This document shows, one piece after another, positions 18,878 through 28,299 of a stretch of 64,000 nt of DNA. The stretch lies in NCBI GenBank assembly GCA_022009915.1, contig CP091730.1, positions 1 through 64,000 on the forward strand, in the 5' to 3' direction. The stretch comes from Alistipes putredinis (lineage in GTDB: Bacteria; Bacteroidota; Bacteroidia; Bacteroidales; Rikenellaceae). The translations under genes and the position numbers were made by a program. How positions within the stretch are numbered: position 1 is the first letter of the stretch; every line of letters begins with the position of its first letter. The notes under the pieces were generated by a model that had not been told where the DNA came from, made no database searches, and saw only the letters and a program-made list of their open reading frames with translations.

Positions 18878-18930
18878 TATTACATGAAGTTGGATTACTA
18901 CTGATAAGCGAAGAATAAAACTTAATCGCT

Positions 18931-19228
18931 ATGTACGAAACACAAGAGAGAGCCAAACGGATTACGGACATTCACGTTTTATGGGGACAAAAGCACGGTT
19001 ATCGAGGGGTTAATCCAAGCGGGGAAAATCGACGAGGAGTACCTCTATCCCTTTAACGGGGACGAGGTGTTGGAATGGTGGCTTGTTACTCCGTGGCTGG
19101 CCGAACGACTGAAAGAGCAGGGCGAAATCATCATCGACGAATTAGGGTGTCGTTGGTGGGGACGGCTGACAAGTGGGCAGGCTATTTACATGGACGGCGT
19201 AATACAAGAAATCTGCGGGAACAATTAA
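18931..19228 (+). CDS. small unknown protein of the element (one frameshift)
   Basis: About 98 residues after removing one extra T near 18985: begins MYETQERAKRITDIHV, continues GDKSTVIEGLIQAGKIDEEY and ends GQAIYMDGVIQEICGNN. Rich in Trp (EWWLVTPWL, CRWWGRL), all TGG, which contrasts with the upstream helicase. Family not recognised. Followed by a strong terminator. Confidence 0.6.
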
Positions 19229-19242
19229 CCTAACTTACAACT

Positions 19243-19293
19243 AACAAAGTTTCGATTCCATAGCGTAACCTATTGGATAGAAACTTTGTTTTT
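19243..19293 (+). terminator. terminator after the small unknown gene
   Basis: AACAAAGTTTC (19243-19253) pairs with GAAACTTTGTT (19280-19290), then TTT. Confidence 0.75.
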
Positions 19294-19347
19294 CAAGAAC
19301 TTTGCACAATTAAATACGGCAACAGCACCCTGAAAGGGCAAGATGTT

Positions 19348-19378
19348 TTTGCAATTTCCGCCGAATATGCTACTTTTG
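19348..19378 (+). promoter_or_regulatory. promoter of structured RNA
   Basis: TTTG at 19348-19351, 19-nt spacer, TACTTTTG at 19371-19378: an exact consensus promoter with no open reading frame behind it for 250 bp. Confidence 0.75.
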
Positions 19379-19384
19379 CAGTAA

Positions 19385-19578
19385 CATATTGAATACACGG
19401 AAAGTGTAAGTTTATTCTCGGAGTTAAATCTGGTAAATTTAAGAGAAGAGAATAAGCTAACATCTTGCCGCGTCATATCCATTCGTGGATATAGGCGTGG
19501 TGTTGTTGCTTATTTAATACTCACGGCTTACCAGAGCCTAACTCCTTAAATAAGTTTTCAGCACCACACTTTTTTTTT
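19385..19578 (+). ncRNA. structured RNA or leader with terminator
   Basis: About 195 nt, four hairpins in order: TACAC/GTGTA (19394-19408); TTATTCTC (19412-19419) with GAGAATAA (19447-19454); ATATCC/GGATAT (19476-19493); and a long arm GTGGTG...GCTTATTTAA (19498-19517) with TTAAATAAG...CACCAC (19546-19567), which encloses GGCT/AGCC (19525-19538). A run of nine T (19570-19578) follows the last arm. Either a free small RNA or a terminating leader of the YodC/BspA genes that start 56 nt later. No known family matched from memory. Confidence 0.6.
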
Positions 19579-19634
19579 GCATATAACCCACCGCAGCGGA
19601 GTTGATACGGTAACAAAAAAATCTTAAAAAAATT

Positions 19635-19861
19635 ATGAATTTTAAGGATGGAGATGTTGTTCAGTTAAAATCGGGTGGACCCAAAATGACAGTTCGCCAA
19701 TGCCCATTCAAGACATCGGAGGGGGTCGAATGTCCCGATCGTGCCGAGTGTACATGGTTCAATGATGAAAATCATTTGAAACACTCTGTTTTTTTGATGT
19801 TGCGGATTTGAAAAAAACTTTGACTTATGAAAAAAACTACTATTTCTCGTCACACTTATAG
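19635..19861 (+). CDS. YodC-like (DUF2158) small protein
   Basis: MNFKDGDVVQLKSGGPKMTV is the signature of the DUF2158/YodC family; CPFKTSEGVECPDRAECTWF follows, a Cys pattern that may bind metal. If one base is missing from the T-run near 19789 the protein continues FFDVADLKKTL, the usual family ending, to a TAG at 19859-19861; in the raw frame it stops at 19811. Function of the family is unknown. It overlaps the start of the BspA-like lipoprotein gene. Confidence 0.75.
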
Positions 19862-22064
19862 GTGTAATCGCTTTCCCGTCGTGCGAATACGATGATGGCA
19901 AAAATCTGGGACAGCGTGCACGGACTGGAAGACCGTGTGGCTAAATTGGAGGAACTATGCAAGCAGATGAATACCAACATTTCATCGTTACAGACCATCG
20001 TAACCGCCTTGCAGAATAACGACTATGTTACGAGTGTCACTCCCGTCTTGCAGAACGGCAAGGAGGTCGGCTATACAATAACGTTCAGCAAAAGCAGCCC
20101 TATCACAATCTTTCACGGTAAAGACGGTGCAAACGGATCAGGCCATACCCCCGTCATTGGCGTAAAGAGAGACACGGACGGTGTTTATTATTGGACACTG
20201 GACGGCAGTTGGCTGACCGACGAACGAGGCGATAAAATCAAGGCCGAGGGCAAGGACGGTCGAGACGGCTCGGATGGAGAAGATGGAAACGATGGTACGG
20301 ACGGCACGAATGGCAAGGACGGTATCACGCCCAAATTCAAAATCGAGAACGATTACTGGTTTCTCTCCTACGACGACGGCGATACTTGGACACAGGTAGG
20401 CAAAGCCACAGGAGAAGACGGCAAGGATGGCGAGGACGGCATCAGCGGCGATTCGATGTTCTCTGACGTCGATTATAAAACCAGCCCCGACTATGTTATC
20501 TTTACCCTGCCTAATGGCACGCAGATCAAACTGCCTACATGGTCGGCATTCGAGGCTTTACAGCGTCTTTGCAACGAAACGAATACCAATCTTTCGGCAT
20601 TGCAGACGATTGTAACAGCACTCCAAAACAACGATTATATTACGAGTGTAGACCCGCTGACCGAGAACGGCAAGGTGGTAGGCTATACGATTAAGTTCGC
20701 CAAGAGCAATCCGATTGTAATTTACAACGGCAAAGACGGTGCGAATGGTGTAGATGGAAATACACCCGTTATCAGCGTGAAGAAAGACACGGACGGCATC
20801 TATTATTGGACGCTGAACGGAGAGTTTATCGTTGCGGACGGACAGAAAATCAAGGCACAGGGGACAGACGGTTCGGATGGAGCTGACGGTTCCGACGGAA
20901 ACGATGGACAAGACGGCACGAACGGTAAAGACGGAGTGACTCCTAAACTCGAAATTCGGGACGGTTATTGGTTCGTTTCCTATGACAACGGGTCGAATTG
21001 GACACAATTAGGAAAGGCTACGGGAGAAGATGGAACTGACGGCAAAGATGCAGACAGCATCAAAATCACGCAGGACGAGAACAATGTCTATTTCGAATTG
21101 GCAGACGGAACCGTAATCACCATTTCAAAAACAGGATCAACGCAACCAAGTGAGCCCGAGCCCCCCTCCCTGCTAGGTAACATTGATTTTTATTCGACTA
21201 ATACAAAAATTTGTATGTATAAAAAAATTGGGACACAAATGGTGATAATGAACTCTCTTATGACGAAGCAGCCGCAGTAAAAAAACGATAGGAAATATCA
21301 CCGATGGTCAAGAAATTGATTATTTTTAATGAATTTCAGTTTTTTTACAAGTGTTACATCTGTGTCGGACGTTTTTGGGTCTAAATTAAAGTCAATTACA
21401 CTTCCACAAAGTATTACTAGTATCGAGAAAAATGCATTTCGCGGGTGTACATATTTAGGCGATGTTTATTTTTCTGATAATCTCACATCTATTGGTGATG
21501 CTGCTTTCCAAGGCTGTAAAAGCTTATATACCATAAAATTACCCAATAAGGTAGATTCAATAGGAGAGTCTGCATTTGAGGGATGCACTATGTTGAAAGA
21601 AATCGAACTCCCTAATCAATTGAAAGGAATCGGCAGTATGGCTTTTTTTATGGTTGTAAGGATTTAAGATCAGTAAAAAAATCCCATCAGGAGTAGCATC
21701 TATTTATACTGGTACTTTTACAAATTGTTTATCATTATTTAATGTGACAATAGAAGAAGGCGTAGAAATGATTGATGCAGATGCTTTCAGATTCGCTGAA
21801 AAAATCTTGACATTAACTTTGCCATCTTCGATTAAAATAATATATAATTGGGCTTTACCATCTTGTATTAACAATTTATATGTTAAGGCGACAACTCCGC
21901 CAGTATATAGGGAAAAATCGGTAGCGCATGGTTCAATATATGACTATGGTACATTGCTCAAGAATTTCGATAAAAATAATCTTAAAATATATATACCAAG
22001 AGGAACTTTAGAACTCTATAAATCATCTGCTGGATGGAAATATTATAAAGATTATTTTTGTTGA
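19827..22064 (+). CDS. BspA-like surface lipoprotein with duplicated DUF4988, collagen-like and leucine-rich repeats
   Basis: About 740 residues. MKKTTIS...TLIGVIAFPSCEYDD is a lipoprotein signal (shift near 19850 and 19907). Two DUF4988-type modules follow (KIWDSVHGLEDRVAKLEELC and a second copy near residue 235), each with LSSLQTIVTALQNNDY-like text, a GKDG linker and a collagen-like run (20250-20330 and 20865-20940) of Gly-x-Asp triplets. Next an EF-hand-like WDTNGDNELSYDEAAAV (about 21235-21285, two shifts), then LRR_5 repeats of the BspA type (FRGCTYLGDVYFSDNLTSIG) to the end RGTLELYKSSAGWKYYKDYF. Further shifts near 21290, 21325 and 21650. Likely an adhesin or ligand-binding surface protein. 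AT-rich 3' part suggests foreign origin. Confidence 0.82.
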
Positions 22065-22495
22065 GTATGATTTTGAGTAAACGAAAAAAATAAATCTCTC
22101 CATTCCAATAATGATTACACTGATATTTTTACACGATACATTATTGTATAAAGAAATGGAATAAAGAAACTTAAAAAAACCAATAATCAATGAGTAGACT
22201 TGGGCCGATAGTTATTAAACCGTTCGGCCCAAGCCTGTTTTTTATCAGACATTAAACAAGTTTCTTTCTCCATTTGCGGCTGGTAGGTTCACTGCAAAGC
22301 AATGAATCGGAGCGGTCGCTCGGTCCCTAAAAGCGTATTGTGACCATGATATGCAGTCGGCGAATCCGCCCGTCCGCACTAAGTATAAATACCACCCATC
22401 TGGCATAAATTTTGATTATTTCCGTAGCACCGGCGGCCCGCGGCAAATGTCGGCCGGCGGGAAGAGAAACAATTACAATTAAAGAGCGGAAATTT
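22065..22495. other. non-coding stretch: end of the element and hsp20 upstream region
   Basis: Holds the terminator at 22199-22243 and an imperfect inverted repeat (CCATTCCAATAATG near 22098 with CATTATT...AATGG near 22140). No copy of the tRNA-Phe 3' end was found here, so the right attachment site of the element is not defined. No gene seen. Confidence 0.4.
22199..22243 (+). terminator. terminator after BspA-like gene
   Basis: CTTGGGCCGA (22199-22208) pairs perfectly with TCGGCCCAAG (22224-22233) and is followed by TTTTTT within 10 nt. Confidence 0.85.
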
Positions 22496-22928
22496 ATGAT
22501 GCCAATAAGGAGGAATCAGGGTTGGTTGCCGAGTATTTTCAAGGACATTATCGGCGACGAATGGATTGAGAAGTCGGCCGTAACGGCTCCGGCCGTGAAC
22601 GTAATCGACACGGAAAACCAATACAAGGTCGAAATCGCAGCGCCGGGAATGACGAAGGAGGACTTTCGCATCGACGTGGGAGCCGACGGCGAGACTGGTG
22701 ATATCCATGGAGAAAAAAAGCGGAAACGAGGAGAAGAACGGCAAAGACACCTATTTGCGCCGCGAGTTCTCTTACAGTCAGTTCAGACAGAGCCTGCTTT
22801 TTGCCGGACAACGTCAAGACCGACGACATTTGTGCGAAGGTGGAAAAACGGAGTTCTGACGATAGACATACCGAAAAAGAAAGAATCGGAAAAAAATCGC
22901 CGCATCGCGCCGTATCGAGATTAAATAA
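22496..22928 (+). CDS. small heat-shock protein (Hsp20/alpha-crystallin)
   Basis: ATP-independent chaperone of about 144 residues. PAVNVIDTENQYKVEIAAPG is the start of the alpha-crystallin domain, MTKEDFRIDV follows, then MEKKSGNEEKNGKDTYLRRE in the next frame, and at the end the family pattern NGVLTIDIPKKKE with IEIK just before the TAA at 22926-22928. The frame breaks near 22695, 22788, 22845 and 22895. Two adjacent ATG codons open the gene at 22496. Confidence 0.88.
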
Positions 22929-22947
22929 AATCTGCCCGCGAAAGCGC

Positions 22948-22984
22948 AAGGGGTTTTCCTCATCCACGGGAAATCCCTTTTTGC
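22948..22984 (+). terminator. hsp20 terminator
   Basis: AAGGGGTTT pairs imperfectly with AAATCCCTT across a 16-nt loop and ends in TTTTT. Confidence 0.6.
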
Positions 22985-23107
22985 TGCATGCAAAAACCGA
23001 CGGCGCACTCGACGGACGCAATTCCGGACACGCCGGCGCATCGGAAAACCGGCATCAGGGGGTTCGGTTCGGCGCACGGGCTTGCCGACCGAGCGGAGGT
23101 CGCGCCG

Positions 23108-23582
23108 CTACATGCCGCCGAGCGGAATGCCGTACTCGTGTTTGATTTCATCCATGACGAAAGTGCTCATCACAGAACCCAGACTGTCTATGGTTCCCAA
23201 AACATTAAGCGTGAACTCCTGATAGTATTTCATGTCGGGGGCGTGTATCTTCAACAGATAATCGTAATCGCCGGAGATATTGTAGCATTCGGTAACCTCC
23301 GGAATCTGCCGCACGATGCGCGTGAATTCGGATGCGATGTCGCGGTTGAGCCGGCGCAGCTTGACACTGCAAAATACGACGAAACCGCAATGGAGCTTTT
23401 TCAGCATCGAGCACGGCGACGTATTTTTCGAATATAACCTTCTGCATCTAAACGCTTCAAGCGTTCGAAGACAGGCGTAGGCGAAAGGTTCACGCGAGAG
23501 GCGAGCTCTTTGGTAGTCAAACGGGAATTCTGTTGCAGTATGCGCAGAATTTGCAAATCCGTCTTGTCGAGTTTTTTTCCAT
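23108..23582 (-). CDS. Lrp/AsnC-family transcriptional regulator
   Basis: About 157 residues. Helix-turn-helix: DKTDLQILRILQQNSRLTTK and ELASRVNLSPTPVFERLKRL; C-terminal RAM ligand domain with ISGDYDYLLKIHAPDMKYYQ and a terminal YGIPLGGM. The start at 23580-23582 (MEK) joins the domain after one base is removed from an A-run; a second extra A near 23432 follows YIRK. It is divergent from metY with a 192-bp gap, so it may regulate that sulfur amino acid gene (inference from position). Confidence 0.88.
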
Positions 23583-23713
23583 ACAGTAATAAAATTCTTT
23601 CGGATGCCGTTCAGGGATGTCGCAGCAATACACACACTCCAAGCAGCACGGCAAATATAGAATTATATTCCATATTTTTACAAAAATATTGTTTAAAAAA
23701 ATTTCGCATACCA

Positions 23714-23721
23714 TAATTTTG
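23714..23721 (+). promoter_or_regulatory. -7 box of the metY promoter
   Basis: TAATTTTG matches TAnnTTTG, 53 bp before the metY start, inside the Lrp-metY divergent region. Confidence 0.5.
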
Positions 23722-23774
23722 CCGGAAAAATAAACGACACTAAAAAAAGCAAAAATCATGAAAACACGAAAAAC

Positions 23775-25058
23775 ATGCACTTCGAAACTCTGCAACTCCA
23801 TGCCGGACAAGAGCAACCCGACCCCGCGACCGACGCCCGTGCGGTTCCCATATATCAAACCACCTCTTATGTATTCCGCAATTCGGCGCATGCCGCTGCG
23901 CGGTTCGGTCTTCAAGACGCCGGAAACATATACGGCCGCCTGACCAATCCTACGCAAAGGGGTCTTCGAGCAGCGCATGGCGGCACTCGAAGGCGGTGTC
24001 GCAGGCTCTGGCCGTCTCCTCGGGCGCGGCGGCAATCACCTACTCATTTCTGAACATAGCCGCAGCGGGCGACCATATCGTCGCCGCAGAAACGATTTAC
24101 GGAGGCACCTACAATCTGCTGTCGCACACGCTGCCGGCGTTAGGCATAACGGCCACTTTCGTCGAAGGGTCTTCGCCCGAAAATTTCGAGCGTGCCATAC
24201 GGCCCGAAACGAAAGCGGTATTCATCGAAACGCTCGGCAACCCCTAATTCCAATGTCATCGACATCGAGGCGGTAGCCGCCGTCGCGCACCGCAACCGCA
24301 TTCCGTTGATTGTGGACAATACGTTCGGGACGCCGTTCCTGATTCGCCCCATAGAACACGGAGCGGACATAGTTGTGCATTCGGCGACGAAATTCATCGG
24401 CGGGCACGGCTCTTCGCTGGGCGGCGTCATAGTGGATTCGGGACGGTTCGACTGGGCCGCATCGGGAAAGTTTCCGCAGCTGTCCGAACCGGACCCCAGC
24501 TACCACGGGGTACGCTTCACGGAAGCGGCCGGTGCTGCGGCCTATGCGACACGTATACGCGCCGTACTGTTGCGCGACACGGGAGCGACCCTGTCTCCGT
24601 TCAACGCATTTCTACTGTTGCAGGGTCTGGAAACCCTCTCCCTGCGCGTCGAACGCCACGTGCAGAATGCTCTGAAAGTGGTCGAATTCCTCGAAAACCA
24701 TCCGAAAGTCGTGCGGGTAAACCACCCCTCGCTGCCGCAGCATCCCGACCATGCTTTATATGAGAAATATTTCCCGAAAGGCGGAGGGTCGATTTTTACG
24801 TTCGAAATCGAAGGCGGGCAGCAGCAGGCGCACACGTTCATAGATTCACTGAAAATTTTCTCGCTGCTGGCGAACGTAGCCGATGTCAAGTCGCTGGTAA
24901 TTCATCCGGCCACGACGACGCACTCGCAGCTCTCCCCTGCGGAGCTGGCGCAACAGGGCATTACTCCCGCTACGATACGACTGTCGATAGGAACGGAGCA
25001 TATAGACGACATAATATCCGACCTGTCGCAGGCGCTGGATGCCGTCCGAATCGATTGA
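23775..25058 (+). CDS. metY: O-acetylhomoserine sulfhydrylase (Cys/Met metabolism PLP enzyme)
   Basis: Converts O-acetylhomoserine plus sulfide to homocysteine, using PLP; about 428 residues as usual for the family. Starts MHFETLQLHAGQEQPDPATD; YGRLTNPTQ, SSGAAAITYSFLNIAAAGDH, VDNTFGTPFLIRP and the PLP lysine in VVHSATKFIGGHGS are visible, and DVKSLVIHPATTTHSQL is the MetY/CysD C-terminal signature. Frame breaks near 23958, 24000 and 24245. MetB-type gamma-synthases are shorter, which supports MetY. Confidence 0.9.
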
Positions 25059-25076
25059 CCTCATAGCTGAATCCGC

Positions 25077-25116
25077 TTTCGGGCCGCCCGCGTTTTCGTT
25101 CGCAGGCGGCCCGAAA
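25077..25116. terminator. bidirectional terminator between metY and DUF5715 gene
   Basis: TTTCGGGCCGCC (25077-25088) pairs with GGCGGCCCGAAA (25105-25116), followed by ACTTT on the plus strand. Confidence 0.85.
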
Positions 25117-25119
25117 ACT

Positions 25120-25825
25120 TTACTCCTCGGCCCTTACCGTAATGTGGAAGCAGGCCTGCTTGTATTCGTACTTGACATGGCAGCGCCCCCTTGCGGTGCA
25201 GATTCTCGACGGCTTCGGCCAGAACCTGTTTCATAAGCTGCGACTTGACCATGCGGTTCTCTATGCCGCCGCACTTGTAGAATCTGGTGAAAGACAAATC
25301 GAACGTGGTCCCGTAAAAATGGCACGAAGAGGACGAGGCGTTTATATTGCCGCTTCGTTGCAGGTTGCGCACATTTTTCTTTCGTGCGCGTCAGGCTCGT
25401 TACGACCGGACAGAAGCCTTTGAGTTCGTATTTTTTTCAGCGAATCGCGGAACCCACGCCCGATGTCTTCGAGCAGCTTCTTGGCTTCGGGTACCAAATA
25501 CGGTATGGAGTGCGTGAGCGGTTCGATTTCGTACAGCCGGCAGCTCTTCACGCTGCGCAGGCGTGCATGTCGGGCCTCGGTCCTGTTTTCGACCGGCTCG
25601 ACACCTATGCGGCGGGCGGACACCAACTGCTCGGCATTCAGGTCGTTGAAAATTCTCGAATATCTGTACTGGAAAGACGGCACCGCGGTTTTCGGCCCTG
25701 AGAATCATTTGCCTATCGGCCTTAACTGCCGACATGCGCACCGCAACTGCGACAATCGCAACGAGTGCGGCCGCTATCAGGCAAATGTTCCTTTTCACTT
25801 TCTTTTTGAGTCGTCGTTTAGCCAT
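25120..25825 (-). CDS. DUF5715 family protein
   Basis: About 234 residues. N-terminus MAKRRLKKKVKRNICLIAAA is a basic stretch plus membrane anchor or signal; then PSFQYRYSRIFNDLNAEQLV, EIEPLTHSIPYLVPEAKKLL, GFCPVVTSLTRTKENVRNLQ and SSSCHFYGTTFDLSFTRF, the conserved core of DUF5715, in three frames (breaks near 25672, 25428-25372 and 25195). The His/Asp pattern in SCHFYGTTFD recalls M15-type D,D-peptidase folds, so a cell-wall role is possible. Stop at 25120-25122. Confidence 0.75.
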
Positions 25826-25971
25826 CGGCGTTCCGGAATTTGCAGCATGCAAATTAACGAATAAAATAAAAAGCCGCAAATACGCCGTAATCCCGAGCCG
25901 GCTACGAAAAGTTCATGGGAAAGGTATATCACACCATAATGGCCATATAAACTGTCCGGCGCCACAGTCGT

Positions 25972-26446
25972 CTAAAACAGCGCCGTCACGCCTTCGAAAG
26001 CGAGCAGCAGCACGACGTAGCGCAGAAGTTTTTCCGACAAACATGGACAGGGAAGTTATCCAGACATTGCTGCGCATCAGCCCGAGAGCAATGGCCACTG
26101 CCTCGCCGATATACGGCAGGAATGCGAAAAGGCCCATAACCGCACCACGGCCAGACAAAAAGGCGGTGGCTTTCTCTATTTTCGCGGCATCCACTTTCAG
26201 GTATTTTTCTATCCATTCGGTTTTTCCCAAATGTCCTATCCAATAGCAGGTCATGCCGCCCAGCGTATTGCCGACCGAAGCCGCAACGACGCACCACACG
26301 GGACTGAGGCCCATTTGCACGAGCATCATCATGACCAGCTCCGAACTGAACGGCAACACGCTTCCGGCAATGAAAGCCGAAAGGAAAAGGCCCGCATAGC
26401 CCCAGTCCACGAAAAACGCGGCCAAACTGTCGATAAAAGCATCCAT
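25972..26446 (-). CDS. YqaA/DedA-type membrane protein
   Basis: About 158 residues with four membrane helices. LPFSSELVMMMLVQMGLSPV and GNTLGGMTCYWIGHLG are family blocks of the SNARE-associated/DedA superfamily, YqaA subgroup, thought to take part in lipid or undecaprenyl-phosphate handling. A shift near 26037 replaces the end; the other frame reads LLRYVVLLLAFEGVTALF and stops at 25972-25974. Confidence 0.82.
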
Positions 26447-26532
26447 ACGTCAGAATGCGAATATAGCGATAAATAATCGAATCGGCACCGTCCGAACATC
26501 TTCTGTCCTAACATTCCGAAAAACGCCGCTCT

Positions 26533-27432
26533 CTATCGGGACCCTATATACAGCAGAAGCATACCGATGAGAATAAAAATCAAATCCACGGCCTTGCCAG
26601 GCAGATTGTGCTCTCTGAGCACGAGGGCGCCATAGGCGAACGAGACCAGAACCGAACCGCGGCGAATCATCGAGATAATGGAAATCATCGCCCCGTCGAG
26701 CGACAGCGCATAGAAATAGGCGAAGTCCGCGGCGGTAACGAACAACGTAATGAGAGGTATGGCCCAGCCTCCAATGAAAAGGCGTCTTCTCGGCCAGAGA
26801 GAAACGCCGGAGAATCAGCACCACCGCCGACATGAGTATCGCCTGATAGACATTGAACCAGCCCTGCACGAAAACAGGATTCAGGCTGAGCATCACATAC
26901 TTGTCATACAGTCCGCTCACGGCTCCGAGAATCGCGGCCGCTCCGACGCACCATATCGACCGGTTCGAGACGAAGTCCACGCCCTCGCGGCGGCTCGAAC
27001 GGCCCAGCATGAACAGCGAAACGAGCGCAAGCAGAACGCCGGCCCACTGCAACCCGCTGAGTCGCTCGCCGAAAATAATCATGGCGCCCAGAAGTACGAG
27101 CACCGGCCGCGTGGCATTTATGGGGCCGACAATGGTCAGCGGGAGATGTTTCAGACCGAAATATCCGAAAGTCCACGAGCTCAGGACTATGACGGCTTTC
27201 AGAGCTATCAGTGCATGCTCGTGAGCGGTTCCCCGCGGAATATCGAACGCCGTGGAGTCGAACCACCCCAAAGAGAACTGCGAGCTGAGAATCGCAGGCA
27301 GGAATATAGCCGCTCCCAGCAGCGTATTTACGAGCAGCACCGGCAGCACGGCATTGCCGCTTAGGGCGCGTTTTTTCGCCACGTCGTAAAAGCCCAGCAT
27401 AAGGGCGGAGAAAAATGCCAGAGAGAGCCACA
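26533..27432 (-). CDS. EamA/DMT-family transporter
   Basis: About 299 residues, ten membrane helices in two EamA repeats. First half from MWLSLAFFSALMLGFYDVAK through GPINATRPVLVLLGAMIIFG; after one shift near 26775 the second half continues FVTAADFAYFYALSLDGA and ISMIRRGSVLVSFAYGALVL. Substrate unknown. The start at 27430-27432 is preferred since the upstream in-frame text is not hydrophobic or conserved. On the minus strand a TACCTTTG box lies about 35 bp upstream. Confidence 0.82.
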
Positions 27433-27557
27433 TAAAATACTTTTCGATGCGCAATAAGGAGAGCAAAGGTACGTCAAATTTTCCGAAATACGGGTTCTTC
27501 TCCCCCGCCGGCTCCCGTCCGCGCGATACGATTCGGTCGGGCATAATAAAAATTATG

Positions 27558-27565
27558 TATCTTTG
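27558..27565 (+). promoter_or_regulatory. -7 box upstream of the YtfJ-like gene
   Basis: TATCTTTG, an exact match to TAnnTTTG, about 100 bp before the gene and divergent from the EamA promoter. Confidence 0.6.
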
Positions 27566-27662
27566 CACCGGCGGGGCAGTTTCTGCCGGCGGCACGGTTT
27601 TGGCGCCACGAAGCTACCCGTCCGAAATTCGGAATAAGGATATATATGTATATATGAAAGAC

Positions 27663-28184
27663 ATGAAAAACGTTAAAGATTCTTCTGGCGGCGCTGTGCA
27701 TTCCATTCGCTGCGGCGGCCGAAGAGCCTCAGGTTCCGTCGCATGTTCCCAACGTGGAGATAATCACGCTTGCGAACAAGGCCTCGGTGCTTCCCGACTA
27801 CGGGAAAAAGCACATGATGATTTTTTTATGTGGACCCCCGATGCACGAGGCCAGAACAAGGAGTTTCAGAAAGAACTGAAAAAGAATCAGGACAAGACGG
27901 CGAGCGAAAACATCGCAGGATACGCCATTCTGAATCTGGCCGACACTAAACTTCCGGGCGGCATGGTGCGCAACTTCGCCAAGATAGCCACTTCGGGTAC
28001 TGAATCAATCAACATGGCCGACAACGACCACACGCTGCGCGACGCATGGAAATTGGGCGACGTGGACGACAAGTTCGTGCTCATGTTCGTGACCAAAGAC
28101 GGCGAGATGATATACTACCGCGCCGGCGAATTTTCGCAGAAGGACATCGACGAATTTTACGAAATACTATACAAACACAAATAG
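27663..28184 (+). CDS. YtfJ-like thioredoxin-fold exported protein
   Basis: About 173 residues. Signal peptide MKNVKILLAALCIPFAAAAE, read across a shift near 27682. Then VPNVEIITLANKASVLPDYG, FYVDPDARGQNKEFQKELKK and TLRDAWKLGDVDDKFVLMFV, matching the YtfJ/HI0045 family of periplasmic thioredoxin-like proteins with unknown role; the CxxC motif is absent. A second shift lies near 27825. Ends FYEILYKHK. Confidence 0.75.
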   Translation: MKNVKDSSGGAVHSIRCGGRRASGSVACSQRGDNHACEQGLGASRLREKAHDDFFMWTPDARGQNKEFQKELKKNQDKTASENIAGYAILNLADTKLPGGMVRNFAKIATSGTESINMADNDHTLRDAWKLGDVDDKFVLMFVTKDGEMIYYRAGEFSQKDIDEFYEILYKHK

Positions 28185-28204
28185 GGACGCTGACGGCGTA
28201 TGAC

Positions 28205-28243
28205 AATCGGCTCGGTTTCGTAACGGAATCGAGCCGATTTTTT
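28205..28243 (+). terminator. terminator after YtfJ-like gene
   Basis: AATCGGCTCG (28205-28214) pairs with CGAGCCGATT (28230-28239), followed by TTTTT. Confidence 0.88.
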
Positions 28244-28299
28244 CGTGCGGGCCTGATAATTGCAATACTCTCGACTCGAACGAAACAGTCTTGCAGACG

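Noticed and set aside
19240..19265. tRNA T-loop-like GTTTCGATTCC, considered as part of a suppressor tRNA for the TGA codons
   Set aside because: No acceptor, D- or anticodon arms around it; it is the left arm of a terminator.
20250..20940. Tandem DNA repeats
   Set aside because: They are codons of the collagen-like Gly-x-Asp runs, not a non-coding repeat.
13441..22495. A repeat of the tRNA-Phe 3' end marking the right attachment site
   Set aside because: Searched by eye; no match of useful length was found.
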